From: Paludibacteraceae bacterium
GTDB lineage: Bacteria > Bacteroidota > Bacteroidia > Bacteroidales > Paludibacteraceae
NCBI GenBank assembly: GCA_905233255.1
Contig: CAJOCN010000027.1
Span: forward strand, 1 to 64,000
DNA length: 64,000 nt
Direction: 5' to 3'
The translations under genes were made by a program, and so were the position numbers. This document shows positions 53,801 through 61,817 of this stretch, piece by piece; position 1 is the first letter of the stretch, and each line of letters starts with the position of its first letter. Below the pieces are notes generated by a model. It was not told the DNA's origin. It did not search any database and was given only the letters and a program-made list of their open reading frames with translations.

Positions 53801-53841
53801 AGCAAGGCGACGCAGTGACGGTAACGGTTACCAATGACTAA
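47824..53841 (+). CDS. Giant exported cadherin-like repeat protein, N-terminal part
   Basis: A frame of 2,005 residues from ATG 47824, which begins the signal peptide (FFHRIFVFTAAVLLMTTVHA). A frame opening at 47773 would add 17 residues almost at the transcription start and is less likely. Residues about 22-265 form a PCMD-like carbohydrate-associated domain (QQLPNAGFEDW, YIDDVELIYSS). About 13 cadherin-like beta-sandwich repeats of 85-95 residues follow. Each has an LxxIxVxG strand, FDPxxxxYxxxLPxGT, and a closing TVTAxDGxxxTYTIxF strand. A second PCMD-like domain, AT-richer than its surroundings, sits at 52660-53370. The frame stops at 53841 inside a repeat. The next frame (53834-57709) continues the same repeat pattern, so the two look like one gene broken by a frameshift. 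Without the second part this product lacks the export domain. Confidence 0.8.
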   Translation: MSKFFHRIFVFTAAVLLMTTVHAQQLPNAGFEDWSGAAFDGNAQPASWNASNVTQFGFKFNFAHKEAGHNGGYSMMVQDQSVGAAGITEVSPGYFSLGQPWVYIASLTAVSGATAGTAGGVNWTYRPDTMSVWIKRTGNNVDKEDFYLLYYTWEREAQGTAYKGKNGNCTSYSRTNEESDIRIALDGNECTTTQDGKQVAEGMWREKKEYGDWTNIRVPIYYLNSNAAKYMNIIFSASNYPNFRANSGLYEGNSLYIDDVELIYSSKIQTLLIDGITWNGFDPNSTEVQTYPLGENATTIPDISAKRGAGSITNARGTTKAFPGRLLDSKEMKVVKGDLTSTPTVITVTSDDGRSTTVYKIQFQKAASSNAKLAGIGYTLNGVDTIPMPDFSPNTSNYVLSLPYGTTTVPQLSCTTQENGQTVQITQATSLTGSATIRVTAPNKTDTRTYSVSFTIAQLADNNLAGIKVNGNDLPGFSPSQLSYKVSLPVGTSSLSVAAVKKYDGQTVTITPANMPTGDAINGSVIELAVTTPGNQTPRKYRLTIKLEASSYSYLGDLKIEGSQIQKVNPAQAGDSTQIDFTPENMVYYVTLKMGTTELPTITPVKGDQYQNDVDIVTGGLDGITRIKATAANGNESIYKIYFSTVKSTNTKLAGIQIGGQALEGFDPNVTSYAYELPVGTTELPEITWTPGDDFQNVQTVTRGINGTTSLSVIAGNGETKIYNIAFSVKTFTDNRLKSLSVNGASLQNKAGQNVEFDPEVKEYWVKLGIGTDTVPQVSLSLNSSEYQDTTIAPPAKVPGNYKITVIPTDGASRTYTIHFTVDVSYNTALKMIYVDGEAIRGFDPEKLDYIDTLAMGVTDLPVVTWDKSEATQQVESFLNKRTVRLVVSQSGSKRTYTVRFIMPASNNTQLANIRLAYGTDTIPLDGYRKDSTDYIHYLQAPTCPRIVADASAGQQVTIAAPYAEGTATIRVQSEDGSENTYSIEFMKAVPASLKLQRIYFDVEDQAHRYMEFNQDVFHYEITRAALPKIIYELQDGVTDVKDTLLWKKTANKSIAYITVQDKAGNEVTYDFEFTLTVSSSVVLKSIKANGTLIAGFHPDTTDYQYDLAAGQNYPELSYEVSEKTQVVFFGQVAEGKWEIKVRAEDAGFDQTYTVQYTLAKHSDALLEKIRTEGSSSDIVFYPETTSALPIAPKNKKAESAVKGQILTCDPIEIGKGEPLPKLLPFAKDGENQKVMISNLSDSLQEVLVMAEDGKDSTRYKIRYARVPSHNANLQKIYINGKEYQDFDQNTLSYTYELPVGTTVVPNVFAVGQLDNQVITTTFGRVNEATTIKVDAQDGTTSKTYTINFPVTLSSNTKLGSLKIDGVAHSVDSLEYIFDMPFGSTQPYSVEYEPADEHQLIQFVDAPITGVTRITVTAQNGDFRTYTIRYNIAEPEGENIVPKIEYSYRIGSAEPVKKDFVPVKGNNIVELPVGATSFAIDSVHKNYDEQSMVLFKGGIRRGAKIIAVANRTGAADVEYTITPYVKPDTIGKLKDLKFKGVTVPNFRPDVYNYIVNVTDQPKDYSGNTIAATFATDAAKKKQVTFSVPGGETYSVCWFYNEDEWPFTFNWVQTEKAHFWNSNLTGSKITDKGEKNPTGYKPKGWVVPADLFAGIDYNAEVSHFVYYTGKEVNRINDKELILSTVRGGALNSSVPGAMTLGSMSLYEGVKIGGGTNIQFAKDVNSGIEFKNTPEQFAFDYKPIITYDISKWQAWIAIGDGATNSVEYTMDGDYTNLGDWKTKTQNLSYEFTMQKLNLLLCASEIGDGRYEGGFMGIGEKWVDYPNWINNYDGEKSCNADLQIRNIRFVYNSAITAATVNGNNAVKSGNTFTYTLGANEEIVGIPALKFTGAVHDQTQTIEWLNNGEWIDGELTAKVVNYGENALVEGRDSTIYFVILKRAAEESLNYTASFGNFSKTVNTAGDTTFVHLPFATRQLPSLKITPESDNQRFTITKQGDAVTVTVTND

Positions 53842-56800
53842 GGTTTATGTCTTCCGTCAGCAACTCAGTACGGAAGCAAAACCGGAGTCTATTAGCGCAG
53901 AGGATCGCAACGAGAATGCTGTAAGTTTCGACAAACCATTTGAAGCAAGCGAGTTGAACTATACCATCGAAGCGGATACGATGCCGACCTTCACGGTAGT
54001 TAAGTACGGTACAGGTGAAGACAAAATGCTGAACCAGACAGTAGATCTCAAATACACCGCAACGAGCGCGATTGTGAAGATTACTGCGGAGGATGGCAAA
54101 ACGACGAACACCTATACCTTCACGCTCAAAAAATCGACTGTTCCAACCGGTGGTCAGATTAGTTCTTTCTACGTGAACGGAGATAGCGAGGCTCTGACGG
54201 GCTTCGGCGGAACGAACTATGCAATTAAGGCTGCAAAACCGGAGATGGTAAGCTTTACCCGCCAATATGATGCAGACTCGGTACGTTTCGTTCAAACTCC
54301 GACAGGTATGAGTTGGACGGTACCCGGAAAGGAACCGTATGAGTATTCGTATCCTACCGACCTCTCTTCCAATGACAAACTGAAACAAGTTCTCGTGGAG
54401 GGTAAGCCGTTGGCAGACTTTGATCCGGCCAACAATGAAGTAACATACCCGGTTTACGCTGATACAACCCAGATTATGGAGGCTGTACCGGGTGAAGCAT
54501 CGCAGACGATTGTCTCTACGATGACGCCGATCACCGGTGGCGCTGAGTTCAAACTGAATGTGAAAGCGGCTAACGGGAACGCACGTACTTATACCTTCCA
54601 TATGTTGCATCCGATGGATACACGTTCTACTTTGGATTCCATCATGCTGGATAGCGTTAAGATTGACGGGTTCTACCCGGATATTACGGATTACACAATC
54701 ACACTGCCGATTGGTAATGGTCCTAAGACCGAGAACACCAAGATGCCGGATCTCACCTATGCAGCCGGTCATAAGGGCCAGACGATTGACGTAACCCCGG
54801 GTACACTCAATGGCGAGCCTTCCGTAATCGTTGTTACCAATGAGAAGGGTGATGCAAAAACGACCTATAAGGTAACTATCAATGACGAAAAGAGTCGCTG
54901 CACAGAGTTGACCGGAATCTTCGTCAATGGCAAACCGCTGCCGGATTTTGTACCGACCCGTAACTACTATTCTACATCGGTAGAACGCGATGATGAGATC
55001 AGTATCAATTATACCTGTGAGGATCGCTTCTTCCAGAAGGTAGATACGATTAAACAAGTCGTTTCCGAGGGGCATCAGTACAATTATATCCTCCGTGTAA
55101 CGGCTGAGGATGGTACTACTGCGGACTATACGGTTAATATCTTCGTGGAGTCTCAATCGAACGACGCAGATTTGGCTGACATTCTACTGGATGGCCGCGA
55201 GATCATTAACTTCCGTCGTGAGTTGAACCCCAATATCAAGCCTTTTGATCCGGGTATGAATAGTTATGAGATTAACGTGCCGGCTGATTCGGTACCGAAT
55301 GTATCCACACGCCTAAAGGCTGAGGGACAAGCCGTTAGCACATCGGTAACAAAAGAAGATGCCAAGACCACGGTAGTAATCACCGTGACGGCTGCTGATC
55401 AAACAACGACGAAGAACTACACGGTTTATCTTATTCACAAACTGCCGCAGGTTACGAACCTCACCGAGATTCGTGTGAAGACTGTTCCTGTAGAGAACTT
55501 CTCACCGAGCACCCACTATTATATCTTTGATAAACTGACGATGGAGGAAGAACTCCCGACCACCGCAGAAATAGAGGCAGACCTCGAGGATGATCTCGCG
55601 AAATACGAAGTGGCAGTGGAGCCTGATAAGAACCAAGCTACCATTACCGTAACTGCACAAGATCCGACTGTCACGGAGAAATACGTCATCACTTTCCTCC
55701 GTACACCGTCGAATGTTGATACACTTGAACTCATCACTGAGTTGTACAAGGGTGTAGAGGATGTCTTGGAGGGCTTCAGTCCGACTAAGTTCTTCTACAA
55801 CCGCGAACTGCCGGTGGGCTCTGTTAACTTCCCGGAGATTAGTTATGGTGACGAACGTTACGCAGGAGATGGTCTTTGGCCGTCTATCCAAGTCGTAACC
55901 GATACCATCGATTCAATCAACATGACGAGAATGCACCAGACGCTTGTTACCGCACAGAGCGGACGTACCAATACGTACACGGTTTCATATCGTATCCGCA
56001 AATCGGATAACAATAAGCTTGATGGTATTCTTATCAGCAAGGATAGGAACGGTGCCTTAAAGGCGCTTGATGGTTTCGAGCCTCTCAAGGAGGAGTATTA
56101 CTGCACGCTTACGGCTGAAGAAGCTGAGGCTCTGAATGGTGATATGCCGATCGTTGAGGCGCGTCTGGGTGACGATTATCAGGATACAGTAACCTACGTT
56201 GTACAAGATTCGCTCTCCGGCAAATCGCTCGGATACAAACATGTTATCACAGTCACTGCCGCCAGTGGCTTCTCACGCTCGTACATTATCCACTACCCGG
56301 TTGAACCGTCGTCAGAGGCCAACCTGAACATGATCATGCTGGAGGGTAAGCCGCTGGCTAACTTCGATGCAGAGCGGTACAGCTACAAGGTGGAGATCGA
56401 GAGTAACTCCGCTATCCCTGTAGTCTCCGTCATCAAGAAAGAGGAGGCACAGAGCTATGAGATCCGCGTAATGAACGATACCGTTCGTATCGAGGTAATG
56501 GCTGAGTCGAGAAAAGAGGAGGATTCCCATAGCTACACGATAGCCTTCGAGCGCGTGCTCTCCGGCAACACAAGACTCAATAACATCATCCTTACCGACA
56601 CGGTAGAGGCATTCGTATCGGTGAACCAGTTCCGTTTCAACCCCGCTTGGGATTCCTATACCGTGGATCTCAACTACGAGCCGGGTATGAATAAAAAGAG
56701 CCTCCTCCCGAAGATGGAGATTGACCTTGCGGATAGTCTCCAGACGTACAGAGTGGACACCACGGAATTGGAGGATGGTAGTCTCCGATGGGAGATTATT

Positions 56801-57709
56801 GTCGTAGCGCCGAACAAGGATGAGGGATCGTACTTCATTACCTTCACCTATACCAAGCCGGGCGACAACAACCTCACGGCGATCTATCTCGACGAAGCGG
56901 CATTGGAGAACTTCACTCCTTCCGTAGCGGAATATACCTATGTTCACCCGTACGGCACGGATGAGGCGGACTTCTTCACGATCGACGACCTCACCTATGT
57001 ACTGAGTGACAGTCTGGCTACCGCAGAGAGTACTATCTCGGATGGCCATACCCTCAGTATCACCGTCACCGCGCAGAACGGTAAGCAGAAGTCCTACTTC
57101 ATCAACCAGAAGGTAGGTGAGGACAACAACGCTGACCTGGCATGGATTACGGTAGATGGCGATACGCTCCAGGGCTTCGATCCGGATCAGACATTCTATA
57201 TCTACGATGTATATAAGGGCGCTGCTACACCGTCTATCGCGGCTAAACAGGCTTCCGAGAATGCTTCGGATCCGACCGTCGGTGAGGTCAGCCAAGCCGG
57301 TGACACCTGCCGCATCACGGTGCAAGCCGCTGCCGGTAATACCAAGGTATATGAGGTGTACATCCGCGAGGCATTGGATAAGAGCCAGGAGGCTACCGCT
57401 AATGATGTCCTCATCAAGCGTGTGCCGGGCGCAGCCCAGATGTTCGTGGCTTCCATCCGCTCCGGTGTACGATTCGCACTCTATGATATCAACCGTCAGG
57501 TACTCCTGGATCCGTCTCTGACTCCAATCCCCGAAGCGAACCCGAACTACATTGAGGTCTATGCGGATATGCAGGGCAAGGATGTTCTCAACGACGTATT
57601 GAGTACGGGAGAAGGATTAGTGATAGATGTCGAACTCGGCAAACCATACATCTATCTCTTCCTGAGCAACGGAAAGAAAATTAAATCCGGTATTTTCATC
57701 GCTCAATAA
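53834..57709 (+). CDS. Giant cadherin-like repeat protein, C-terminal part with putative sorting domain
   Basis: A 1,291-residue frame in the +1 phase relative to the preceding one, overlapping it by 8 bp. Its first residues (KVYVFRQQLSTEAKPES) are the end strand of a beta-sandwich repeat whose beginning is in the upstream frame, and no signal peptide is present. It is therefore a fragment of the same gene rather than an independent one. About 12 further cadherin-like repeats follow. The last 95 residues (VASIRSGVRFALYDINRQVL to KIKSGIFIAQ) resemble a T9SS-type C-terminal sorting domain. ATG 53834 could allow independent initiation, but export would then fail. The split may be a true frameshift or an assembly error. 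Confidence 0.75.
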   Translation: MTKVYVFRQQLSTEAKPESISAEDRNENAVSFDKPFEASELNYTIEADTMPTFTVVKYGTGEDKMLNQTVDLKYTATSAIVKITAEDGKTTNTYTFTLKKSTVPTGGQISSFYVNGDSEALTGFGGTNYAIKAAKPEMVSFTRQYDADSVRFVQTPTGMSWTVPGKEPYEYSYPTDLSSNDKLKQVLVEGKPLADFDPANNEVTYPVYADTTQIMEAVPGEASQTIVSTMTPITGGAEFKLNVKAANGNARTYTFHMLHPMDTRSTLDSIMLDSVKIDGFYPDITDYTITLPIGNGPKTENTKMPDLTYAAGHKGQTIDVTPGTLNGEPSVIVVTNEKGDAKTTYKVTINDEKSRCTELTGIFVNGKPLPDFVPTRNYYSTSVERDDEISINYTCEDRFFQKVDTIKQVVSEGHQYNYILRVTAEDGTTADYTVNIFVESQSNDADLADILLDGREIINFRRELNPNIKPFDPGMNSYEINVPADSVPNVSTRLKAEGQAVSTSVTKEDAKTTVVITVTAADQTTTKNYTVYLIHKLPQVTNLTEIRVKTVPVENFSPSTHYYIFDKLTMEEELPTTAEIEADLEDDLAKYEVAVEPDKNQATITVTAQDPTVTEKYVITFLRTPSNVDTLELITELYKGVEDVLEGFSPTKFFYNRELPVGSVNFPEISYGDERYAGDGLWPSIQVVTDTIDSINMTRMHQTLVTAQSGRTNTYTVSYRIRKSDNNKLDGILISKDRNGALKALDGFEPLKEEYYCTLTAEEAEALNGDMPIVEARLGDDYQDTVTYVVQDSLSGKSLGYKHVITVTAASGFSRSYIIHYPVEPSSEANLNMIMLEGKPLANFDAERYSYKVEIESNSAIPVVSVIKKEEAQSYEIRVMNDTVRIEVMAESRKEEDSHSYTIAFERVLSGNTRLNNIILTDTVEAFVSVNQFRFNPAWDSYTVDLNYEPGMNKKSLLPKMEIDLADSLQTYRVDTTELEDGSLRWEIIVVAPNKDEGSYFITFTYTKPGDNNLTAIYLDEAALENFTPSVAEYTYVHPYGTDEADFFTIDDLTYVLSDSLATAESTISDGHTLSITVTAQNGKQKSYFINQKVGEDNNADLAWITVDGDTLQGFDPDQTFYIYDVYKGAATPSIAAKQASENASDPTVGEVSQAGDTCRITVQAAAGNTKVYEVYIREALDKSQEATANDVLIKRVPGAAQMFVASIRSGVRFALYDINRQVLLDPSLTPIPEANPNYIEVYADMQGKDVLNDVLSTGEGLVIDVELGKPYIYLFLSNGKKIKSGIFIAQ

Positions 57710-57730
57710 CGAATTTAGAGCATAATTTAG

Positions 57731-57768
57731 AAAAAATCCCACTTACATTTGCGTATATGGGATTTTTT
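57731..57768. terminator. Terminator hairpin overlapping the next promoter
   Basis: A 10-bp stem AAAAAATCCC (57731-57740) with GGGATTTTTT (57759-57768) and an 18-nt loop that contains the -33 TTGCGTAT element. T-run follows directly. It can end the giant gene's transcript while its right half forms the spacer of the downstream promoter. Confidence 0.65.
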
Positions 57769-57780
57769 TTGTACCTTTGC
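57749..57780 (+). promoter_or_regulatory. Promoter of the glycosyltransferase gene
   Basis: TTGCGTATATG from 57749 and TACCTTTGC at 57772-57780, spacing 23 nt. Confidence 0.85.
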
Positions 57781-57786
57781 AGCCCG

Positions 57787-57807
57787 AAATTGCAAATTGT
57801 AAATTGT
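57787..57807. repeat. 7-bp tandem repeat (AAATTGT x3) in the glycosyltransferase leader
   Basis: Units AAATTGC, AAATTGT, AAATTGT, 11 bp upstream of the start codon at 57818. Confidence 0.75.
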
Positions 57808-57817
57808 AGATAGTCCG

Positions 57818-58990
57818 ATGTACGGTATATTCAATGATAATTTCCCGCCTATTCTGGACGGAGTGGCATTAACGGCGCAAAACTACGCCTATTGGTTGCA
57901 TGAGAAGGGATATGACGTCCGCGTCATTACTCCTTACGCCCCTGGGGCAGGAGAGGTGATAGACGCCGCTCCGTACCCCATTAACCGGTATGTCTCTGTG
58001 CCGATCCCATTCCGACATCCGTATCGCTACGGACTGCCGTACGCCGATGCAGCGTTCTGGCGTAACTGGAGGAAGATGCGCTTCGACCTCGTCCATGCCC
58101 ACTGCCCCTTTACTTCGGGCTCTTTGGCGTACCGCGCGGCACGAAAGCAGAATATACCCCTCGTCGCTACTTTCCACTCCAAGTACCGCCAGGATTTTGA
58201 GCACAATGTGCCCAACAAAAAGGTTGTTGACTGGATGATCCGGCAGGTGGTGGATTTCTTTGAGAAAGCCGATGAGGTATGGATCCCGCAGGCTGCGGTA
58301 GAACCGACCCTCCGGGAATACGGCTATACCGGACACGTGGAGGTGGTAGAGAACGGAAACGATTTCTCTACGCCCGTGCGTCTTATAGGAGAAATGCGTA
58401 CGCAGATGCGCGAGGAGTTGGGTATGGCTCCGAATGAGACGATGCTCCTCTTTGTCGGGCAACATATCTGGGAGAAGAATATAGGCTTTATTCTCGATTC
58501 ACTGGCGCTTGTCAAAGAGCGGCCGTTCCATCTTTTTATGGTCGGTACCGGTTATGCAGTGCGCGAGATACGCCAGAAGATCAAGGAATTAGGACTGCAG
58601 GATCATGTCACTCTCCTCGGCAATATTCATGACCGCGAGCGACTCAAACGTATCGATGCGGCGGCAGACCTCTTCCTCTTCCCCTCGCTATATGATAATG
58701 CGCCCCTCGTGGTGCGCGAGGCGGCGGCGATGCACACCCCGGCACTCATGTTGCAGGATTCTACGGCGGCGGAGGTCATTGAGCCGGATGTCAACGGATT
58801 CCTTACGCCGAATGATATACAGGCATACGCAGACCGCCTCGCATGGCTGATGGAGCACCACGACGTACTCACGAAGGTGGGAGACAAAGCTTCTACTACT
58901 ATCGCGCGCTCGTGGGAGAACGTGATTGATGAGGTGATCCTCCGCTATAAGGATATTCAGGAGTCCTATCGCTTGAAGCATGGGAAATGA
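57818..58990 (+). CDS. GT4-family glycosyltransferase
   Basis: A 390-residue GT-B fold enzyme of family GT4. The N-terminal acceptor domain shows FNDNFPPILDGVALTAQNYAYWLHEKGYDV and FHSKYRQDFEH. The C-terminal donor domain shows FVGQHIWEKNIGFILD, DHVTLLGNIHDRERLKRIDAAADLFLFPSLYDNAPLVVREAAAM (with the E-x7-E region of retaining GT4 enzymes) and GFLTPND. The pattern is close to alpha-glycosyltransferases that modify diacylglycerol, but donor and acceptor cannot be fixed. It is the first gene of a run of co-directional envelope genes. Confidence 0.88.
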   Translation: MYGIFNDNFPPILDGVALTAQNYAYWLHEKGYDVRVITPYAPGAGEVIDAAPYPINRYVSVPIPFRHPYRYGLPYADAAFWRNWRKMRFDLVHAHCPFTSGSLAYRAARKQNIPLVATFHSKYRQDFEHNVPNKKVVDWMIRQVVDFFEKADEVWIPQAAVEPTLREYGYTGHVEVVENGNDFSTPVRLIGEMRTQMREELGMAPNETMLLFVGQHIWEKNIGFILDSLALVKERPFHLFMVGTGYAVREIRQKIKELGLQDHVTLLGNIHDRERLKRIDAAADLFLFPSLYDNAPLVVREAAAMHTPALMLQDSTAAEVIEPDVNGFLTPNDIQAYADRLAWLMEHHDVLTKVGDKASTTIARSWENVIDEVILRYKDIQESYRLKHGK

Positions 58991-59010
58991 GTAACGAAAC
59001 GAATTAAGAA

Positions 59011-61803
59011 GTGAAAGGTATTAAGGTATTAGGATTGATGATAGCGCTCTTCGCGGGCGCAATAGAGATGGTGGCGCAAACGACCTCCGTCTCCGGCGTG
59101 GTAATAGATGCGGATACGGGCGAGAAACTGCCGTTCGTACAGATTTATTTTATCAAGCCCTCCAGCGAAGGATCGCTGGCTACTCAGTATGGCACAACCT
59201 CCGATCTGGATGGTAATTTCTCCATCTCCAACCCCTCCGGATATACCACCATCAATTTCCAGATGATGGGCTACAAAACGGAGATGTACACCGTTCGTGC
59301 CGGTCAGGATCGGAAGAATATTAAGGTCAAGATGAAACCCGATGTCTATGGCCTCCAGGATATTGTTGTTACTCCTAAGAACCGTAAGCAGAAATACCGC
59401 CGTAAGGGCAACCCGGCGGTCGAACTCATCAGGAACGTCATCGCTCACAAGGACTCCTTCCAAGTCAAGTCCGCCGGACATTATACCGCCGGTACATACC
59501 ATCGTATGTCCTTCGCGCTGGATAATTTCAATCCTAATTTCCAGAAAGGTCTGTGGAAGAGTTTCCGGTTCATTGAGAAATATATTGATACGACTGAGGT
59601 CTATCCTGCGCTCACTCTCTCTATCCGTGAGAAATTAGGCAAGGAGTTTTATCAATCCCGGCCTCACCGCGAGAAGAAACTACTGGAGCGGGAGCGTGTC
59701 TTCGGTCTCGAGTCTCTTCTCTCCACGCAGTCCCTTGAGACCAATATGAAGGCGGTCTTTAATGACGTTGATATATACGACGATAACATGAAGCTCCTTT
59801 TCAACCGCTTCGTCTCGCCGGTATCCTCTACGCTCGCTGTTTCGTACTACCAATATTATATCATGGATACAATCCAACTGGACGGGGACTCGGTGATTGA
59901 CCTCGCCTTCGTGCCCGTCAACTCGGAGTCCTATTCCTTCACCGGGCACCTCTATATCATGAACGATAGTACGTATAAGATTAAGAAATACGCCATTAAC
60001 ATCCCGCCGCACATTAACCTCAACTTCGTTTCCAACTACTCGGTGGAGCATGAGTATAAGAAACTTGACAACGGCCTCTGGGCGCCGGGACGCACCAGTA
60101 CGTTCTGTAAGTTCTATCTTACCAATAGGAAACGAACCCTCCTCGCGCGGCAAACGAAGATATATACGGACTTTGATTTCGATACGGAGTTTACCCCCGA
60201 GACATTCTCTCATACGGCGCAGGTAGATACCATCAAGACCTATGATACCATCTCCATCCGGGAGGACTTCAAGTACTGGGATGACCACCGTCCGGAACCT
60301 CTCTCTTTCTATGAGAGTTCGGTGATGGACCTCGTCGATGAGTTCAAACGGACGCCTAAGTTCAACTCCCTCCTGATGCTCGTCGATGCGATGACTACGG
60401 AGTATGTGCCTACTGTGCCCTCCAGCCGATGGGGTGAGTCTAAATGGGACTTCGGACCTATCTATAACACCATCAGCTGGAATATGCTGGAGGGTGTTCG
60501 TCTCCGTGTCGGCGGACAGACCACGGCGAACCTCCATCCCCAAGTCTTCTTCTCCGGATATGTGGCGTTTGGAACCAAAGACCTGCTGCCTAAATATAAC
60601 GCTACCCTGATCTATTCCTTTAATAAGAAGCGCTATCATATTTACGAGCCTCTACGCGACTATCTCTCCCTTACGGCGCAATACGATGTAGAGCAGCCCG
60701 GACAGCAGACCGGTGTCATCGATAGGGATAATATCATTATGTCTATCCCGACCGGTACGCCCACAATGCCTAATCTCCAGTATATATTCCGTACACGTCT
60801 GCAGTATTACAAGGAGTTCCCTAACCACCTGTCTTTCAAGACCTATTTCGATTATGAGTATAACCAGGCGGCGGGAGCGATGCGCTACGATCGCGTCGTA
60901 TGGCAGGATACACTCCATTATACGACCGTCTCCACGCAAAACCAATTCCACCAGAACGCTTTTCATAACTACCAACTCACGGCGGAGTTGCGCTATATGC
61001 CGGGTTCAACGATGCTCATGAACCGTATGGGTGTCGAGACTCCCTTTACCTTGGAGCAAGACGCTCCGGTCATCTCCATCCGCCATCAGATAGGTTATAT
61101 TGACGACCGTATCCTTGCCGATGCTTCCGGCGTGAAAGGACAGGGATTTTTCTATAACCGGACGGAACTAACGGCGGAGAAGCGATTCTGGTTCTCCTCT
61201 TTCGGTCACCTCGATGCACGCCTGCAGACCGGTTATGTATGGCAGAAAGTGCCGTTCACCAAACTCTTCTTCCCGCAGACCAGTACCTCTATCCTTCTCG
61301 GTAAGAACGCGTTCAACCTTATGAAACCGATGGAGTTCATGTTCGATGCGTACGTCAGTCTCTATGCTACCTATTTCTTCAAGGGATGGATCCTTAACCG
61401 TATTCCGGGTATTAACCGTCTCAAACTCCGTGGAGTCGTTTCTTTCTCCATCATCTATGGTGGTCTGACCAAGAAGAACAACCCGTATTTCGCAGGAAAC
61501 GAAGGTCTCTACGCCTTGCCGAATAACGAATCCGGTTTCATCTATGACCAGGCGGATCCGACGATCGTTACCGCCGGCGCAACATCGTCTCCGATCGGCA
61601 AACTGCCGTACATGGAGCTCACTGCCGGATTTGAGAACATCCTCAAATTTATTCGTATTGACTATGTACGCCGATTGACATATAATGATTATGAGTTGCC
61701 GATTATGGTCCGGAACGCCAACGGCGAGATGGTACATGCGCGCCGTCGGATAGGCGGGTGGGGACGTAACGGCGTCAAAATAACTGTGCGTTTTGCATTA
61801 TAA
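59011..61803 (+). CDS. DUF5686 outer-membrane protein with carboxypeptidase-like regulatory domain
   Basis: A 930-residue exported protein. The signal peptide (LGLMIALFAGAIEMVAQ) is followed by a CarboxypepD_reg-like beta-sandwich (about 25-112, VSGVVIDADTGEKLPFVQIYF to LQDIVVTPKN). The DUF5686 region runs to the end, with KGNPAVELIRNVIAHKDSF near its start and many amphipathic strands of an outer-membrane barrel in the second half. The start is GTG 59011, the only start that gives a full signal peptide. Function is unknown in the family; it resembles TonB-dependent transporters in layout but lacks a plug. A PorT-like barrel gene follows after 14 bp. Confidence 0.88.
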   Translation: MKGIKVLGLMIALFAGAIEMVAQTTSVSGVVIDADTGEKLPFVQIYFIKPSSEGSLATQYGTTSDLDGNFSISNPSGYTTINFQMMGYKTEMYTVRAGQDRKNIKVKMKPDVYGLQDIVVTPKNRKQKYRRKGNPAVELIRNVIAHKDSFQVKSAGHYTAGTYHRMSFALDNFNPNFQKGLWKSFRFIEKYIDTTEVYPALTLSIREKLGKEFYQSRPHREKKLLERERVFGLESLLSTQSLETNMKAVFNDVDIYDDNMKLLFNRFVSPVSSTLAVSYYQYYIMDTIQLDGDSVIDLAFVPVNSESYSFTGHLYIMNDSTYKIKKYAINIPPHINLNFVSNYSVEHEYKKLDNGLWAPGRTSTFCKFYLTNRKRTLLARQTKIYTDFDFDTEFTPETFSHTAQVDTIKTYDTISIREDFKYWDDHRPEPLSFYESSVMDLVDEFKRTPKFNSLLMLVDAMTTEYVPTVPSSRWGESKWDFGPIYNTISWNMLEGVRLRVGGQTTANLHPQVFFSGYVAFGTKDLLPKYNATLIYSFNKKRYHIYEPLRDYLSLTAQYDVEQPGQQTGVIDRDNIIMSIPTGTPTMPNLQYIFRTRLQYYKEFPNHLSFKTYFDYEYNQAAGAMRYDRVVWQDTLHYTTVSTQNQFHQNAFHNYQLTAELRYMPGSTMLMNRMGVETPFTLEQDAPVISIRHQIGYIDDRILADASGVKGQGFFYNRTELTAEKRFWFSSFGHLDARLQTGYVWQKVPFTKLFFPQTSTSILLGKNAFNLMKPMEFMFDAYVSLYATYFFKGWILNRIPGINRLKLRGVVSFSIIYGGLTKKNNPYFAGNEGLYALPNNESGFIYDQADPTIVTAGATSSPIGKLPYMELTAGFENILKFIRIDYVRRLTYNDYELPIMVRNANGEMVHARRRIGGWGRNGVKITVRFAL

Positions 61804-61817
61804 AGAAAGGAGAATAT

